A stretch of DNA of 64,000 bases from Salvelinus alpinus (taxonomy: Eukaryota; Chordata; Actinopteri; Salmoniformes; Salmonidae), in NCBI RefSeq assembly GCF_045679555.1, contig NC_092090.1:31335288-31399287 (forward strand). The letters run 5' to 3'. This document shows, in pieces, positions 1 through 12,550 of the stretch (its first letter is position 1; every line of letters begins with the position of its first letter). The translations under genes and the position numbers were made by a program. The notes beneath the pieces are model-generated. The model saw only the letters and a program-made list of their open reading frames with translations, searched no databases and had not been told where the DNA came from.

Positions 1-3000
1 GAGGGAATGAGAAAATTGGAATAGACACATGCACTCACATAGAAGAACCAACATTAATTGACCTTGCATAATTCACTTTGAAGCCTTATTTTGTTAGGTG
101 TAGCGAATAGAACTTCAGTGTTGTTCATGTTCTTTGCAGACTGAACATTGTCACTTCCACCACCCTCTTCTCTAAAGCAACAGTGTCTCTGCCTCATCTC
201 CCTGCCAATGTAGGAGTCAATGGTGGAATCCCTGTGACTCCATGCTTTACCTAAACTGACTGAACGTTTATACAGCCCAGGTTTCTATTTCAGCAGTGTC
301 TGGTTTCTCCCTGAATTTGGATGAACAGTGAAAAGTATTTTCTACCATAGTCTCCATTTTGGCTCTGAGAATGGGGGACTTCTTGGCCCCCTGTCTAGTG
401 CCTCTCCAGAAACTGCACAGAGCTGAACATAGGAAGACAGAAGAAGTGGGGAAAGTGAGGCGTTATTCAAAGATTCATTTCTAAATAAATGTTTTATTCT
501 ATTCAGCAGTATAGCAGCTGGGGACGCCAAGAGTGGATTGGTGTTGATAGATCTTTACGGTTGCTATTAGGATGGGGAGCGTTGGTGTTAGGTAATTAAT
601 CTACACAGCACCGCTTCTGCCGCAGTCCCAACAAACACAGGCAGCACAACTCTGACTAAGGAATGTCCAGACAACCCACTCACCCACCCACTCCCCCAGA
701 GTCCTGTTAGCCCCCTGCCCTACCTTATGATATGAAAGCACAGCCACATCTGTTAATAGCTGCATAACAACACAGAACACTGGAAGAGACCACCACCCCA
801 CCTTCTCTGACAGTGGGGTGGTGGCTGTAATGCTTCAGATGAAGAGAGCTTTCACTAAGGCTTCCTGTACCTGGAGTCAGTGTCTCTACAAACTACTACT
901 GTACCTCTGCCCTGCAGTTGGTAAAATCCATCTAACTGGACTTAACTCCAAAAGGTTTATTAGGTTAGTGAAATGTAATATATCTAGCCCATATCTTCCC
1001 AGCAGGAATATGTTAAGACTTAACCTAAGTTAGCTGTATATTAATCATGGTCCCTCTGGTTGAGTTCATTCCTGAAAATAGCCTTCCCTACCCAGCCTCT
1101 CTGCTCTTCTCTCCTCCACATCTCCCTCAGAAAGCTTCATTCCACTGCTGAGGCTCGCCGCTGCCTGGCAACCAGATCAACACTGCAGCCTGCCAAAGGG
1201 TGAGGCCCCTGAACGGTTGCATTCTGGAGCAGCCAAGAGAGACGTCTGCACAGTCGTTTCTTTTGGGATTTTTGTAATTTGGACATGAATATACTGTATC
1301 TAGTACTTGAGACAGACACAGACCCCGAGACACAGTATAGTGTACATAAATTACATTAATATGATACTGTATCATACAATGTTTAATATAAACTTGTTAT
1401 TAACTTTGTTTTCTCACAAATGGAAAGAGTCCATACTTATTTCCAAATTCTATATTGAGGCCTAATGGTCCCATAGTATATAAAGTTAAAAACAAATTCC
1501 TTAGGTGTTGCTAGGGAAAAACTATGAATAAGAGCAGTGGATGAAGTCCAGCGTCTGGAAAGGCATGCCAGTTCTCTGCAGCTCTATTGTCACCCTCCTC
1601 TTTTGGGAGTCTTCCCTCACCCCTGTCAGCTGTTGCTGTTCCCAGTATGGGCAAAGGGCCGCTCCGATATCTACTGTAGACACACTACGAGCCCCCCCCC
1701 CCCCCCCCGCAATAAGTCAGGTCTCATCTCTTTCGCCTTTCCAACAGACTGGCCTGCGAGCAACCTGCAGAGACAGGTGGCTGCATGGGGTTAAATAACA
1801 GAGGTAGCATGTCAGTGCACAGTCAGTTTGCTTCCACACCAGGGGGTCTCAATGAAGAAGGGAACTTTGGACTCCTTTTCCTATCAGGACACCAAAGCCT
1901 TATGAGGGCAACAGAGATATTCCACTGTGTTTGATTATCTGTGTGGTTTCTGCGGCAAGATTCCACTGTAGGATGTTAAACAGTTTGGAAAGTATTCCAT
2001 GGTTCTATCCCAAGTACAGTGCTTCTTTCCATTGCCTCCTCCCATCCATGTACTGATCAAGCCCCAATCTACTTAGAGTTGGTTTTATAGGCCACAAAAA
2101 AGATGTCACCACAGACAACAGTCACTATTCCACTAACATAATTATTAGCTAACAAAATGTTTATACAATATTGTTACTTTAGAAATTACAATGATACGAC
2201 ACAGGTGTGAGCATTCAAATCCAATCCATTATTATTATTATCATCATCAAAGTGGTACGAGGCCAACCAAGTGACTTGCAAGAGAGTCCACCCATATCAT
2301 TATATTAACCCTATCAGATGAACTTAAATCATGTCATTTCCATGTTAGCTAAAAAGTTAAATTCACAGAACACACCAAAACAGCTACTATCTTCAAGTAC
2401 ACATCATGAACTGCTTATCTGACTTCCCTCAACTCTTGCCCGAGAAAGAGCATTTTCAGCATGTTCAGAGTTCGAGAGATAAATGTGTCACTTATCTGTG
2501 CGAGGAAGTACAGTGCATGTTCTTCCTGTACTATGACTGGCAAACACAACATAGTATACCTCAGTGCCAGTACCCCACTGTGTTTCCCCTTTGCTGTATT
2601 ATAACTGTATCCTGATACTACAGAACTACATGCCTTGCTGCTGCTATCTGTCTGTGACCAGATAACATACCACCTTACTGCCCTAGCACCTCAGCTCTTT
2701 TTACTGCAGTCTAGTGAGAGGGCTATTTCTGCCACATGCCTTGTGTGCAGGGGGTTGTAAAATGCTTGGCATGCTGCTGCTGGGAATGGCTCAAATGCAG
2801 ATCCTGTAAACCACGGGTCAGCCACCAGCCCCTTTCAACTCTACTCTGATTTATATTCTTAGAGACCCATCAGTCTTGTCCTTGGAACGCGGGTACAAGA
2901 GGACATCCCCTGGCATTGTTTAAATCAGAATTGTATTTGATATATCTCAATGACTTGTTGTCCCGGCTCAAAAGGCAATCCACAGGAATGAACAAAGGTT

Positions 3001-3677
3001 TTCATGTGAAAGGATGTGTTCAAACTAAAGGTAATTAGATTAAATAGAGATTTATTTTTTGCCAGCTTGTTCTTGAAGCCACCTGTTCAACATATGCAAA
3101 ATGGCAAGGGTAGCAACCCCTAAACAATTATTGGGGGAAATGCCTTAAATTTCATTTACAATGACAGCCTTTGGATGAATTACCCTTGAGAGAAAAGAGA
3201 ATGGATGATATACATGTCCAGTCTAATGGATATGGTCATTGAGCAAGCAAAAGACCCGACATCAATCCATGCAACCACTTAAGCAATCATGAATCTTAAA
3301 ATGAGTATCTCTTAGTCTCCACTGATGACTGCTATGCCACACCCCAGCTCCTACTATAATTCATCCTTTCCAACCTTCTTCATGACTGAGCCAAGACTCA
3401 CAATGAATTTCACTCCCACATGTACAAGTGCGTGTCTTGGCACAGTCAATGATTTTTCACATGCAGTGCCCTCACCTAATCTGGGGTCACCCAAAGTAGA
3501 GTTAGGGATATGTTTACGACAATAGTCCGGAGGTCTACCAATACATGCCCTTCTGATTGTTGTGGTTCTATACACGCTCTTAAGAATACTTCTGCCTAAT
3601 CATCAATCAATAACATATCCCTATAATAAAAATATACACCTCAAGACAAAAGAATATGGAACGAGCTGCAACAAACA
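1..3677. other. Intergenic DNA, no gene recognised
   Basis: AT-rich DNA with only short chance open frames and no splice-framed homology that I recognise. A run of 17 C lies at 1692-1708. No promoter or RNA gene could be supported. Confidence 0.5.
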
Positions 3678-4764
3678 CTCAAACTGGACAGTTTTAACTG
3701 TATCGCTTCATTCAAAGACTCAATCATGGACACTCTTACTGACACTTGTGGCTGCTTTGCATGTTGTATTGTTGTCTCTACCTTCTTGCCCTTTGTGCTG
3801 TTGTCTGTGCCCAATAATGTTTGTACCCTGTTTTGTGCTGCTGCCATGTTGTGTTGCTACCATGCTGTGTTGTCATGTGTTGCTGCTATGCTGTGGTTGT
3901 CTTAGGTCTCTATTTATATCCTGTGTTTAATTGCTATATTGTAATTACTTCGCCACCATGGCCTATTTATTGCCTTAACTCCCTTATCTTACCTCATTTG
4001 CACTCATTGTATATAGACTTTTTGTTTTCTTTGTTCTACTGTGTTATTGACTGTATGTTTTGTTTAGTCCATGTGTAACTCTGTGTTGTTGTATGTGTCG
4101 AATTGCTATGCTTTATCTTGGCCAGGTCGCAGTTGCAAATGAGAACGTGTTCTCAACTAGCCTACCTGATTAAATAAAGGTGAAATAAAAAATATATAGT
4201 GTTGTGTTGTCTCTCTTGTTGTGATGTGCGTTTTGTCATATATTTTTATTTCATGTATTTTTAATCCCAGCCCCATCCCCGCAGGAGGCCTTATTCCAGG
4301 CCGTCATTGTATCTGGCTTGCCTAGTTAAATAAAAAAGATATGTCTTCTGACTAAATGTTATACCAGACCAATTTACACAAGTGAATGGTTCACACAGGG
4401 ACATAAAAAGACTAAGGAACATTTCACTTCCACTAATGAAAGGATGGAGTGAAAATCTGTTGGGTTTGGAAAAATTTGCATAAACGTTTGTGGTCTTTTT
4501 GTCAAAGTTTCCCTCCATCCAAATGAGTCATCCACAATTAAAGTTCCCCAATGAATCACAGAGGCAAAGGCATTTCAGGGGATTTACACTTCACAATGAT
4601 TAAAGGGCCTCTTTTAGTAAAACAAAAAATTGCAGAATTTAATCAAGTTCTTTGGAGGCAAAAACACTACTGAAAATTAGGGGTGTAAGTATGAGATTAC
4701 GGAGAGACAACATCGAGGTATTCCAATCTAAACAACGCCTGAAATGTGATCTGTAGCCGAAAAT
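3678..4764. repeat. Duplicated block Y, copy 1
   Basis: This block reappears at 6829-7654 with few differences. It begins at the shared CTCAAACTGGACAG and ends near the shared CTGTAG-CGAAAA. The left half resembles the 3' region of a salmonid retroelement, ending in a GCCTAGTTAAATAAA-type tail near 4335. The right half (about 4340-4764) looks like unique sequence, so the pair is a duplication of a composite segment and not two independent insertions. Copy 1 carries an extra insert at about 3920-4196 that copy 2 lacks. Confidence 0.8.
3920..4196 (+). mobile_element. 5'-truncated non-LTR retrotransposon tail
   Basis: About 277 bases interrupt block Y exactly where copy 2 (near 7090) reads uninterrupted. 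The insert ends GGTGAAATAAAAAA and closely resembles the last 250 bases of the longer element at 49285-52255, sharing the stretch around TTATCTTGGCCAGGT. AT-rich flanks (TATAT) are probably the target duplication. Because the insert is missing from copy 2, it landed after the duplication, or copy 2 was made from an empty allele. Confidence 0.75.
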
Positions 4765-6517
4765 GGACCACAACCTATGTTCTTAGTTCCTGCACAGTCA
4801 TATTCCGGGCAATCATATCCTGCACTCGGTTATTATTTCTATCATTATTTTAGTTAGCAACATAATTTCGAATCTTCACATAACGTGACGGTCTGTTCCC
4901 GTTGCGGTTCCTAAAATATGGCTGCTCTTCTACCCATATTCGCGATAAATAAGAACGCACCTCATATCGCCATATGGCAGCATAGGCTACGAGTCTAGGT
5001 CTATTCAAAAACAAAACCGCTATTTTTATTTTATTTGAATAAAAATATAAAAATAAAACAAATAAGACTACTACATCGGCATCTGCAGGCCTATTTGGGT
5101 GAGGTTTTCCCCAGATCGTATACCTATTTGGCAACAACATCAACAAAAAAGACAAAATAAATCACGAACTATTTTTAGCAGGAAGAGGGGGAGATTACTG
5201 CCCCTATAGACAAACAACCAAATGCTTGGCCAGTTAAAAGTCTATATAACAAGAAAAAAGTCTCACCCAGAAGATGAAGTTGAAGAAGAAAAGCATGTAT
5301 TTGATACATTTAGTGCAGCCTTCGACACCCATAGTTGAAGTATTCAGATCCCTTTCGGTGGTGATGCGACGGGCAAGAGACACAAGGCCAGGCGGTTGTT
5401 GAATGAAAATAATCCTATTTTTTTCCCCCACTGGACTCTTTGTCGAGGTCGACGGCAACACCCAAGTACTCCCCGCCCCTTAGAAACTAGGTGGAAGAGA
5501 CTCAGGCTGCTTGCCAACAACATATGTAGGATACGCAATCCTTTCACGTGACCCGCCTCAGTTTTTTAAATTAGCCTCTCTCCTTGCACAAATCGAACAA
5601 TATTGTTGTACAACGGTGCCGCCTACAGAGAAAAAGGGGCATGGCAGCCTATGTCTATTGGGCCAGTGGGTGGGTTTAGGGCCGCTATTATACAATTATT
5701 GTTAGGCCTACTACAAGACCCTGAGTGTGCATAGAGTCGACTTTTTTCTTCCATAGGTTTATCTGTGACTGGGGCTCCAGGTAGCATGGCATCAAACTGT
5801 CGGGGTCTGTGTTGTACTCAGTTTTGCATGTTAGTAGGCTAACTAGTTTAAGGTGTAGCCATTCACTTTGGCCTATAGAGAGGCTACGTACAGGCTGCTG
5901 TATCATGTGGAGTGATATTGTTATTGACATCCTGACAGGACAGGTTAGCTCTGAGATGGAGGTGGAAGCTCAATTACTGAGAATTTCTAGTGCATGCATT
6001 TTTCATGGCTCATTCAAAGACCCAAATCGAGTCTGTACATTTGAAAAGCCATTTGAAGTTGGAATACTTCCAGAATATGGTAATTCATCAAGTGTGATTC
6101 TTTGGGAAGCTATACCTCAGTCACACCACATCTCTAGAAATCACCACCAAATATATATATAGGATATAGAGTGCAGATCTAGTATAGCATTATTCCAGCA
6201 TACAATAGGCCTAGGCTACTTTAATATACCGTATGTTACAAAGACACAATGACAACAAAGATCATAAGTAATGTAGTAATACAAGCTTAGATTTGGGGAT
6301 AGAGTAAGGCAGTCACACTAGCTCATAGTCATTTATAAATTACAATTTGGTTATAATGAAATAACAGTTTAACAGCAGGGAATCTTCCAGATGGTGCTTT
6401 ATGCTGTCCATGTATTGCTGTTTTGTGTCCACTGGGTGTCAGCCCTGTACTATATCTTCATTTTAATGGATGAATGTTTTCTGACATTTTTTACTGTACT
6501 TTTCATGAATCATGTAT
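4765..6517. other. Intergenic DNA, no gene recognised
   Basis: No coding or RNA feature can be supported. The short open frames lack recognisable domains. Confidence 0.5.
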
Positions 6518-6828
6518 GAAGAGGATAGCTGGGCATACTATATGTGACACTCTTCAAGTTGTGTGTTTGTGGGTCATAGTTGCATCCTTAATGGTCCTGG
6601 GGATATGATAATGACTGCTCCATCAATCAGTAGTCATTTCAAAGGCTGACCAGGGATCATCAACTAGATTAAACTGCAGAACAATTTTTTTTGTTGTTGA
6701 GCGGTTGGTCGGGGGGCCTGAACATAATTTGCAGACTGCAAATTTCCCGCAAGAAGCTCAAACAGATATAATATTTGACTATAACATAATAATTTCAAAC
6801 CTCGGTTACATTTGTTTGTATACAATCA
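6518..6828. repeat. Direct repeat X, copy 1
   Basis: These 311 bases, from GAAGAGGATAGCTGGG to TTTGTATACAATCA, are repeated at 7655-7964. The unit contains ordinary flank (6518-6649) plus the left half of a hAT-like element. In this copy the element is cut off where block Y begins. Confidence 0.85.
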
Positions 6829-7654
6829 CTCAAACTGGACAGTTTTAACTGGATCGCTTCATTCAAAGACTCAATCATGGACACTCTTACTGAAAGTTGT
6901 GGCTGCTTTGCGTGATGTATTGTTGTCTCTACCTTCTTGCCCTTTGTGCTGTTGTCTGTGCCCAATAATGTTTGTACCCTGTTTTGTGCTGCTGCCATGT
7001 TGTGTTGCTACCATGTTGTGTTGCTACCATGCTGTGTTGTCATGTGTTGCTGCCATGCTGTGATTTTGTCTTAGGTCTCTATTTATATAGTGTTGTGTTG
7101 TCTCTCTTGTTGTGATGTGCATTTTGTCATATATTTTTATTTCATGTATTTTTAATCCCAGCCCCATCCCCACAGGAGGCCTTTTTCCAGGCCGTCATTG
7201 TATCTGGCTTGCCTAGTTAAATAAAAAAGATATGTCTTCTGACTAAATGTTATACCAGACCAATTTACACAAGTGAATGGTTCACACAGGGACATAAAAG
7301 ACTAAGGAACATTTCACTTCCACTAATGAAAGGATGGAGTGAAAATCTGTTGGGTTTTGAAAAATGTGCATAAACGTTTGTGGTCTTTTTGTCAAAGTTT
7401 CCCTCCATCCAAATGAGTCATCCACAATTAAAGTTCCCCAATGAATCACAGAGGCAAAGGCATTTCAGGGGATTTACACTTCACAATGATTAAAGGGCCT
7501 CTTTTAGTAAAACAAAAAATTGCAGAATTTAATCAAGTTCTTTGGAGGCAAAAACACTACTGAAAATTAGGGGTGTAAGTATGAGATTATGGAGGGACAA
7601 CATCGAGGTATTCCAATCTAAACAACGCCTGAAATGTGATCTGTAGACGAAAAC
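6829..7654. repeat. Duplicated block Y, copy 2
   Basis: This is a second copy of the segment at 3678-4764, lacking the 277-base retroelement insert of copy 1. It sits between the two X repeats and interrupts a hAT-like element. Junctions are sharp: TACAATCA|CTCAAACTGG on the left and ACGAAAAC|GAAGAGGATAG on the right. Confidence 0.85.
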
Positions 7655-7964
7655 GAAGAGGATAGCTGGGCATACTATATGTGACACTCTTCAAGTTGTG
7701 TGTTTGTGGGTCATAGTTGCGTCCTTAATGGTCCTGGGGATATGATAATGACTGCTCCATCAATCAGTAGTCATTTCAAAGGCTGACTAGGGATCATCAA
7801 CGAGATTAAACTGCAGAACGATTTTTTTGTTGTTGAGCGGTTGCTCGAGGGGCCTGAACATAATTTGCAGACTGCAAATTTCTCGCAAGAAGCTCAAACA
7901 GATATAATACTTGACTAAAACATAATAATTTCAAACCTCGGTTACATTTGTTTGTATACAATCA
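7655..7964. repeat. Direct repeat X, copy 2
   Basis: A second copy of 6518-6828, with scattered substitutions. It runs without a break into the right half of the hAT-like element (AGTGTCTCTCTG...), so this copy preserves the original arrangement. Confidence 0.85.
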
Positions 7965-8189
7965 AGTGTCTCTCTGTTATGAATGGGAATACTTGGGAAC
8001 ATAATTCCACAAATTTAAATCACTTGGAGATGATCTTCTGGTGTTTTTACAGTCTTTTATGTCCAACAATAAAAAATATAATAAAAATATAAAAAATTGT
8101 TGTTGTTGCAGCTCAGAAAATTTGGTGGGCCAAATAAAACCACCAGTGGGCCAAATTCGACTTGCGGGCCTCCAGTTGGGGAACCCTTT
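7788..8189. mobile_element. Non-autonomous hAT-like element
   Basis: It begins (C)AGGGATCATCAAC and ends CAGTTGGGGAACCC, the terminal pattern of a common fish hAT-type MITE. The interior has the characteristic GGGCCAAATAAAACCACC followed by GGGCCAAATTCG. There is no transposase frame. An 8-bp target duplication could not be confirmed. The left half is also present at 6651-6828. Confidence 0.6.
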
Positions 8190-8682
8190 CCTAGACAATA
8201 GATGAGACCAGTCTAAGATCAGATCACTGATCTGGAGTATCCTAATGTTGATAAGGTTATTGATGCTGTCTCTAAGCTAATAAACTCATATGGTCTTGAA
8301 AGCTGTTTTAACATGTGATTGAATGGGCACAATTAAAATGACCTGTAATAGCTTTTGTTTCAACTCACAAGATGCCACAAGAGGGCAGTGTCTGTACTGC
8401 ATAATAAACATACTTCTCTCCACATAAGTACTTTTCCCACATAAGTATACTATGTATACGTACCAACAGTACAGGCTGGTGGTTGTGGTGTAATAGTGTG
8501 GGGAATATTTTCCTGCACACCTTAGGTCCCTATATACCAATTGAGCAATGTTTCCAGGCCCCAAATAATTCAGGCTGTTCTGGAGGCAAACGGGGGTCCG
8601 ACCCAGTACTAGATGGGTGTACCTAAAAAAAACTGTCCACTAACTGTATATGAGTATACTATTTATAAGTAGCTTATATATA
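8190..8682. other. Intergenic DNA with a repeat scrap
   Basis: No gene. The stretch at about 8540-8625 (GGGGGTCCGACCCAGTACTAG and flank) looks like the end of an old dispersed repeat. The remainder is not recognised. Confidence 0.4.
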
Positions 8683-10037
8683 CAGTACCAGTCAAAAGTT
8701 AGACACACCTACTCATTCAAGGGTTTTTCTTTATTTTTACTATTTTCTACATTGTAGAATAATAGTGCAGACATCAAGGCATGAGGAATGCAGAATGCTT
8801 TTCCAAAAGTCTTGAAGGAGTTCCCACATATGCTGAGCACTTGTTGGCTGCTTTTATTTCACTCTGCGGTCCAACTCAACCCAAACCATCTCAATTGGGT
8901 TGAGGTCAGGTGTGGGGGCCAGGTCATCCGATGCAGCACTCCAAAACTCTCCTTGGTCAAATAGCCCTTACACAGCCTGGAGTTGTGTTGGGAAATTGTC
9001 CTGTTGAAAAACAAATGACAGTCCCACTAAGCGCAAACCAGATGGGATGGTGAATCGCTTCAGAATGCTGTGTTGCCATGCTAGTTATGTATGCCTTGTT
9101 TTATAAACAAATCACTGACAGTGTCACCAGAAAAGCACCCCCACACCATCACACCTCCTCCATGCTTCATGGTGGGAACCACACATGCAGAGATCATCCG
9201 TTCACCTACTCTGCATCTCACACAACGATTGAAAAAAAACAACTAGATTTCCACCGGTCTAATGTCCATTGCTCGTGTTTCTTGGCCCAAGCAAGTCTCT
9301 TATTATTGGTGTCCTTTACTATTAGTTTCTTTGCAGCAATTCGACCATGAAGGCCTGATTCACGCAGTCTTCTTTGAACAGTTGATGTTGATGTGTCTGT
9401 TACCTGAACTCTGTGAAGCAATTACAGTTGAAGTTGGAAGTTTATATACACCTTAGCCAAATACATTTAAACTCAGTTTTCACAATTCCTGACATTTAAT
9501 CCTAGTAAAAATTACTTGTATTAGCTCAGTTAGGATCACCACTTTATTTTACGAATGTGAAATGTCAGAATAATAGTAGAGAGAATGATTTATTTCAGCT
9601 TTTATTTCCCTCATTACATTCCCAGTGGGTCAGAAATTTACATACACTCAATTAGTATTTGGTAGAATTGCCTTTAAAATATTTTACTTGGGTCAAACGT
9701 TTTGGGTAGCCTTCCACAAGCTTCCCACAATAAGTTGGGTGAATTTTGGCCCATTCCTCCTGACAGAGCTGGTGTAACTGAGTCAGGTTTGTAGGCCTCT
9801 TTGCTCGCACACGCTTTTTCAGTTCTGCCCACAAATGTTCAATGGGATTGAAGTCAGGGCTTTGTGATGGCCACTCCAATACCTTGACTTTGTTGTCATT
9901 AAGCCATTTTGACACAACTTTGGAAATATGCTTGGCGTCATTGCCCATTTGGAAGACCCATTTGTGACCAAGCTTTAACTTCCTGACTGATGTCTTGAGA
10001 TGTTGCTTCAATATATCCACATAATTTTCCATCCTCA

Positions 10038-10435
10038 TGTAACGCACTGGGCGTAGTGGGTGCGGAGTCAGACGCAGGAGGCAGGAGGTACAGAAATAGC
10101 GCTTTATTACGCACAGGAAAAATAGTACTTGCCAAGATACTGGGCGCACATACACAAATGCCCAAAACCAGGACCTAACCAGTCCGGAGGGAAAACCCAT
10201 AAACAACACGCACTACCACACAATAACACAGTGGAAAATCAATAAGCCCGCACAAAGAGCAGGCGGGCCTACCGGCTTAAATAGCCCAACTAAAACCCAA
10301 ACAAGAAACAGGTGTTACTAATCAGACAAAAACAGAAAAGGGAAAAGGGATCGGTGGCAGCTAGTAGGCCGGTGACGACGACCACCGAGCGCCACCCGAA
10401 CAGGAAGAGGAGCCACCCTCGTAGGAGTCGTGACA
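10038..10435 (-). mobile_element. TG...CA element 1 (solo-LTR-like)
   Basis: A 398-bp insert in Tc1 B beginning TGTAACGC and ending CGTGACA. It is flanked by the 5-bp duplication CCTCA (10033-10037 and 10436-10440). The empty site is visible in sister Tc1 copies (CCTCATGATGCC near 60954). TG...CA ends, a 5-bp duplication and a reverse-strand polyadenylation motif (TTTATT near 10103) fit a solo long terminal repeat. A non-autonomous DNA element is the alternative. Confidence 0.75.
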
Positions 10436-10786
10436 CCTCATGATGCCATCTATTTTGTGAAGTGCACCAGGCCCTCCTGCAGCAAAGCACCACCACAACA
10501 TGTTGCTACCACCCCGGTTGGGATGGTGTTCTTCGGCTTGCAAGCTTTCCCATTTTTCCTCCAAACATAACGATGGTCATTATGGCCAAACAGTTCTATT
10601 TTTGTTTCATCAGACCAGAGGACATTGCTCCAAAAAGTACGATCTTTGTCTCCATGTGCAGTTGCAAACCGTAGTCTGGCTCTTTTATGGAGCAGTGGCT
10701 TCTTCCTTGCTGAGCGACATTTCAGGTTGTGTCAATATAGGACTCGTTTTACTGTGGATATAGATACTTTTGTACTTGTTTCCTCC

Positions 10787-10860
10787 ATGAACGTACTTTG
10801 GTGTGAAAAGTGCTGTTGTTCTGGGATTGATTTGCACTTTTCACACCATAGTACGTTCAT
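10787..10860. repeat. Quasi-palindrome inside Tc1 B
   Basis: Arms 10787-10813 and 10834-10860 are reverse complements over 27 bases with one mismatch, separated by a 20-base loop. In sister copies (30345-30420 and 61305-61380) the right arm is the same, but the left-arm position holds unrelated sequence (CATCTTCACAAGGTCC). The left arm was therefore newly templated from the right arm. Confidence 0.85.
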
Positions 10861-11112
10861 CTCTAGGAGACAGAACGCGTCTCCTTCCTGAGCGGTATGA
10901 GGGCTGCGTGGTCCCATGGTGTTTATACTTGCATACTATTGTTTGTACAGATGGACGTGGTACCTTCAGGCGTTTGGAAACTGCTCCCAAGGATGAACCA
11001 GACTTGTGGAGGTCTACAATATTCTTTCTGCGGTCTTGGCTGATTTATGTTGATTATCCCATGATGTCAAGCAAAGAGGCACTGAGTTTGAAGGTAAGCC
11101 TTGAAATACATC

Positions 11113-11450
11113 TGTCACGATCTTTGTTAGAATAAACGGACCAAGGCGCAGCGTGCGTAGAGTTCCACATGTTTAATAAATGAAACTCACCAAAACAATA
11201 CAGAACAAACGAAACGTGAAGTCAATGCAGTGTTCACAGGCACTACACAAAAACAAGATCCCACAACAAACAGGTGGGAAAAGGCTGCCTAAATATGATC
11301 CCCAATCAGAGACAATGATAGACAGCTGCCTCTGATTGGGAACCATACCAGGCCAACATAGAAATAACAAAACTAGAATGCCCACCCTAGTCACACCCTC
11401 ACCTAACCAAAATAGAGAATAAAAAGGCTCTCTAAGGTCAGGGCGTGACA
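11113..11450 (-). mobile_element. TG...CA element 2 (solo-LTR-like)
   Basis: A 338-bp insert starting TGTCACGATC and ending GGGCGTGACA. It is flanked by the 5-bp duplication ACATC (11108-11112 and 11451-11455). The uninterrupted target AATACATCCAC is seen in the Tc1 copies near 30637 and 61626. The motif GGACCAAGGCGCAGCGTG is shared, reversed, with element 3, so both belong to one family in opposite orientations. Confidence 0.8.
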
Positions 11451-11926
11451 ACATCCACAGATACACCTCCAATTGACTCAAATTTTGTCAATTAGCCTAT
11501 CAGAAGCTTCTACAGCCATGACATAATTTTCTGGAATTTTCCAAGCTGTTTAAAGGCACAGTCAACTTAGTGTATGTAAACTTCTGACCCACTGGAATTG
11601 TGATACAGTGAATAATAAGTGAAATAATCTGTCTGTAAACAATTGTTGGAAAAATTACTTGTGTCATGCACAAAGTAGATGTCCTAACCGACTTGCCAAA
11701 ACTATAGTTTGTTAACAAGAAATTTGTGGAGTGGTTGAAAAACGTGTTTTGATGACTCCAACCTAAGGGTATGTAAACTTTCGAGTTCAACTGTATTTGG
11801 GCTGACATTTCTGAGGCTGGTAACTCTAATGAACTTATCTTCTGCGGCAGAGGTAACTCTGGGTCTTCCTTTCCTGTGGCGGTACTCATGAGAACAAGTT
11901 TCATCATAGCGCTTGATGTAACTATC

Positions 11927-12364
11927 TGTCACACCCTGGCCTTAGTTATCTTTGTTTTCTTTATTATTTTAGTTAGGTCAGGGTGTGACATGGGGGATGT
12001 ATGTGTTTTTGTATTGTCTAGGGTTTTTTGTATGTTTATGGGGCAGTGTTCAGTCTAGGTGTTTGTATGTCTATGGTTGCCTAGATTGGTTCTCAATTAG
12101 AGACAGCTGTCTATCGTTGTCTCTGATTGGGAGCCATATTTAGGCAGCCATAGTCATTAGGTAGTTTGTGGGTGATTGTCTATGTCTATGTGTAAGTTGC
12201 CAGTGTCTGCACTTATTGTTTGTATAGCTTCACGTTCGTCTGTTTGTTGTTTTGTATAGTTTGTCAGTGTTCGTTTCGTGTTCGTCTTCGGGAAATAAAG
12301 AAGATGTACTGTTATCACGCTGCGCCTTGGTCCTCCTCTCTTCATTGTTACGGCGATCGTGACA
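11927..12364 (+). mobile_element. TG...CA element 3 (solo-LTR-like)
   Basis: A 438-bp insert in Tc1 A starting TGTCACACCCTGGCC and ending GATCGTGACA, with the 5-bp duplication CTATC at 11922-11926 and 12365-12369. It contains AATAAA at 12294-12299, upstream of the GCTGCGCCTTGGTCC motif. That position is expected for the polyadenylation signal of an LTR read on the plus strand. Confidence 0.8.
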
Positions 12365-12550
12365 CTATCAAAGTTCTTGAGATTTTCCGGATTAATTGAC
12401 CATGTCTTAAAGTAATGATGGACTGTCATTTCTCTTTGCTTATTTGAGCTGTTCTTGCCATAATATGGACTTGGTCTTTTACAAAATAGGGCTATCTTCT
12501 GTATACCACCCGTACCTTGTCACAACACAACTGACTGGCTCAAATGCATT

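Larger units (their letters stand above)
9652..11062 (-). pseudogene. Tc1 transposase remnant (element B)
   Basis: The decayed transposase of element B reads right to left. The C-terminal part is best preserved (about 9652-10030) and shows the catalytic NDAKH aspartate (intact copies read NDPKH) and SPDFNPIEHLWAELKK with the final DDE glutamate. The start codon would lie near 11060-11062. The frame is cut by the TG...CA element at 10038-10435, disrupted by the palindrome at 10787-10860 and broken by other changes, so no functional protein is possible. Confidence 0.8.
9425..11793 (-). mobile_element. Tc1-like transposon B, inserted in A
   Basis: The ends CAGTTGAAGTTGGAAG and ...CGAGTTCAACTG are bounded by TA at 9423-9424 and 11794-11795. 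Internal direct repeats around CCCAGTGGGTCAGAA (9625) and TTCTGACCCACTGG (11583) give the IR/DR layout of salmonid Tc1 elements. Two TG...CA elements (10038-10435 and 11113-11450) are inserted inside. Without them and their target duplications the length is about 1.6 kb, the usual size. Other copies of this subfamily lie at 29415-30978 and 60414-61935. Confidence 0.92.
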
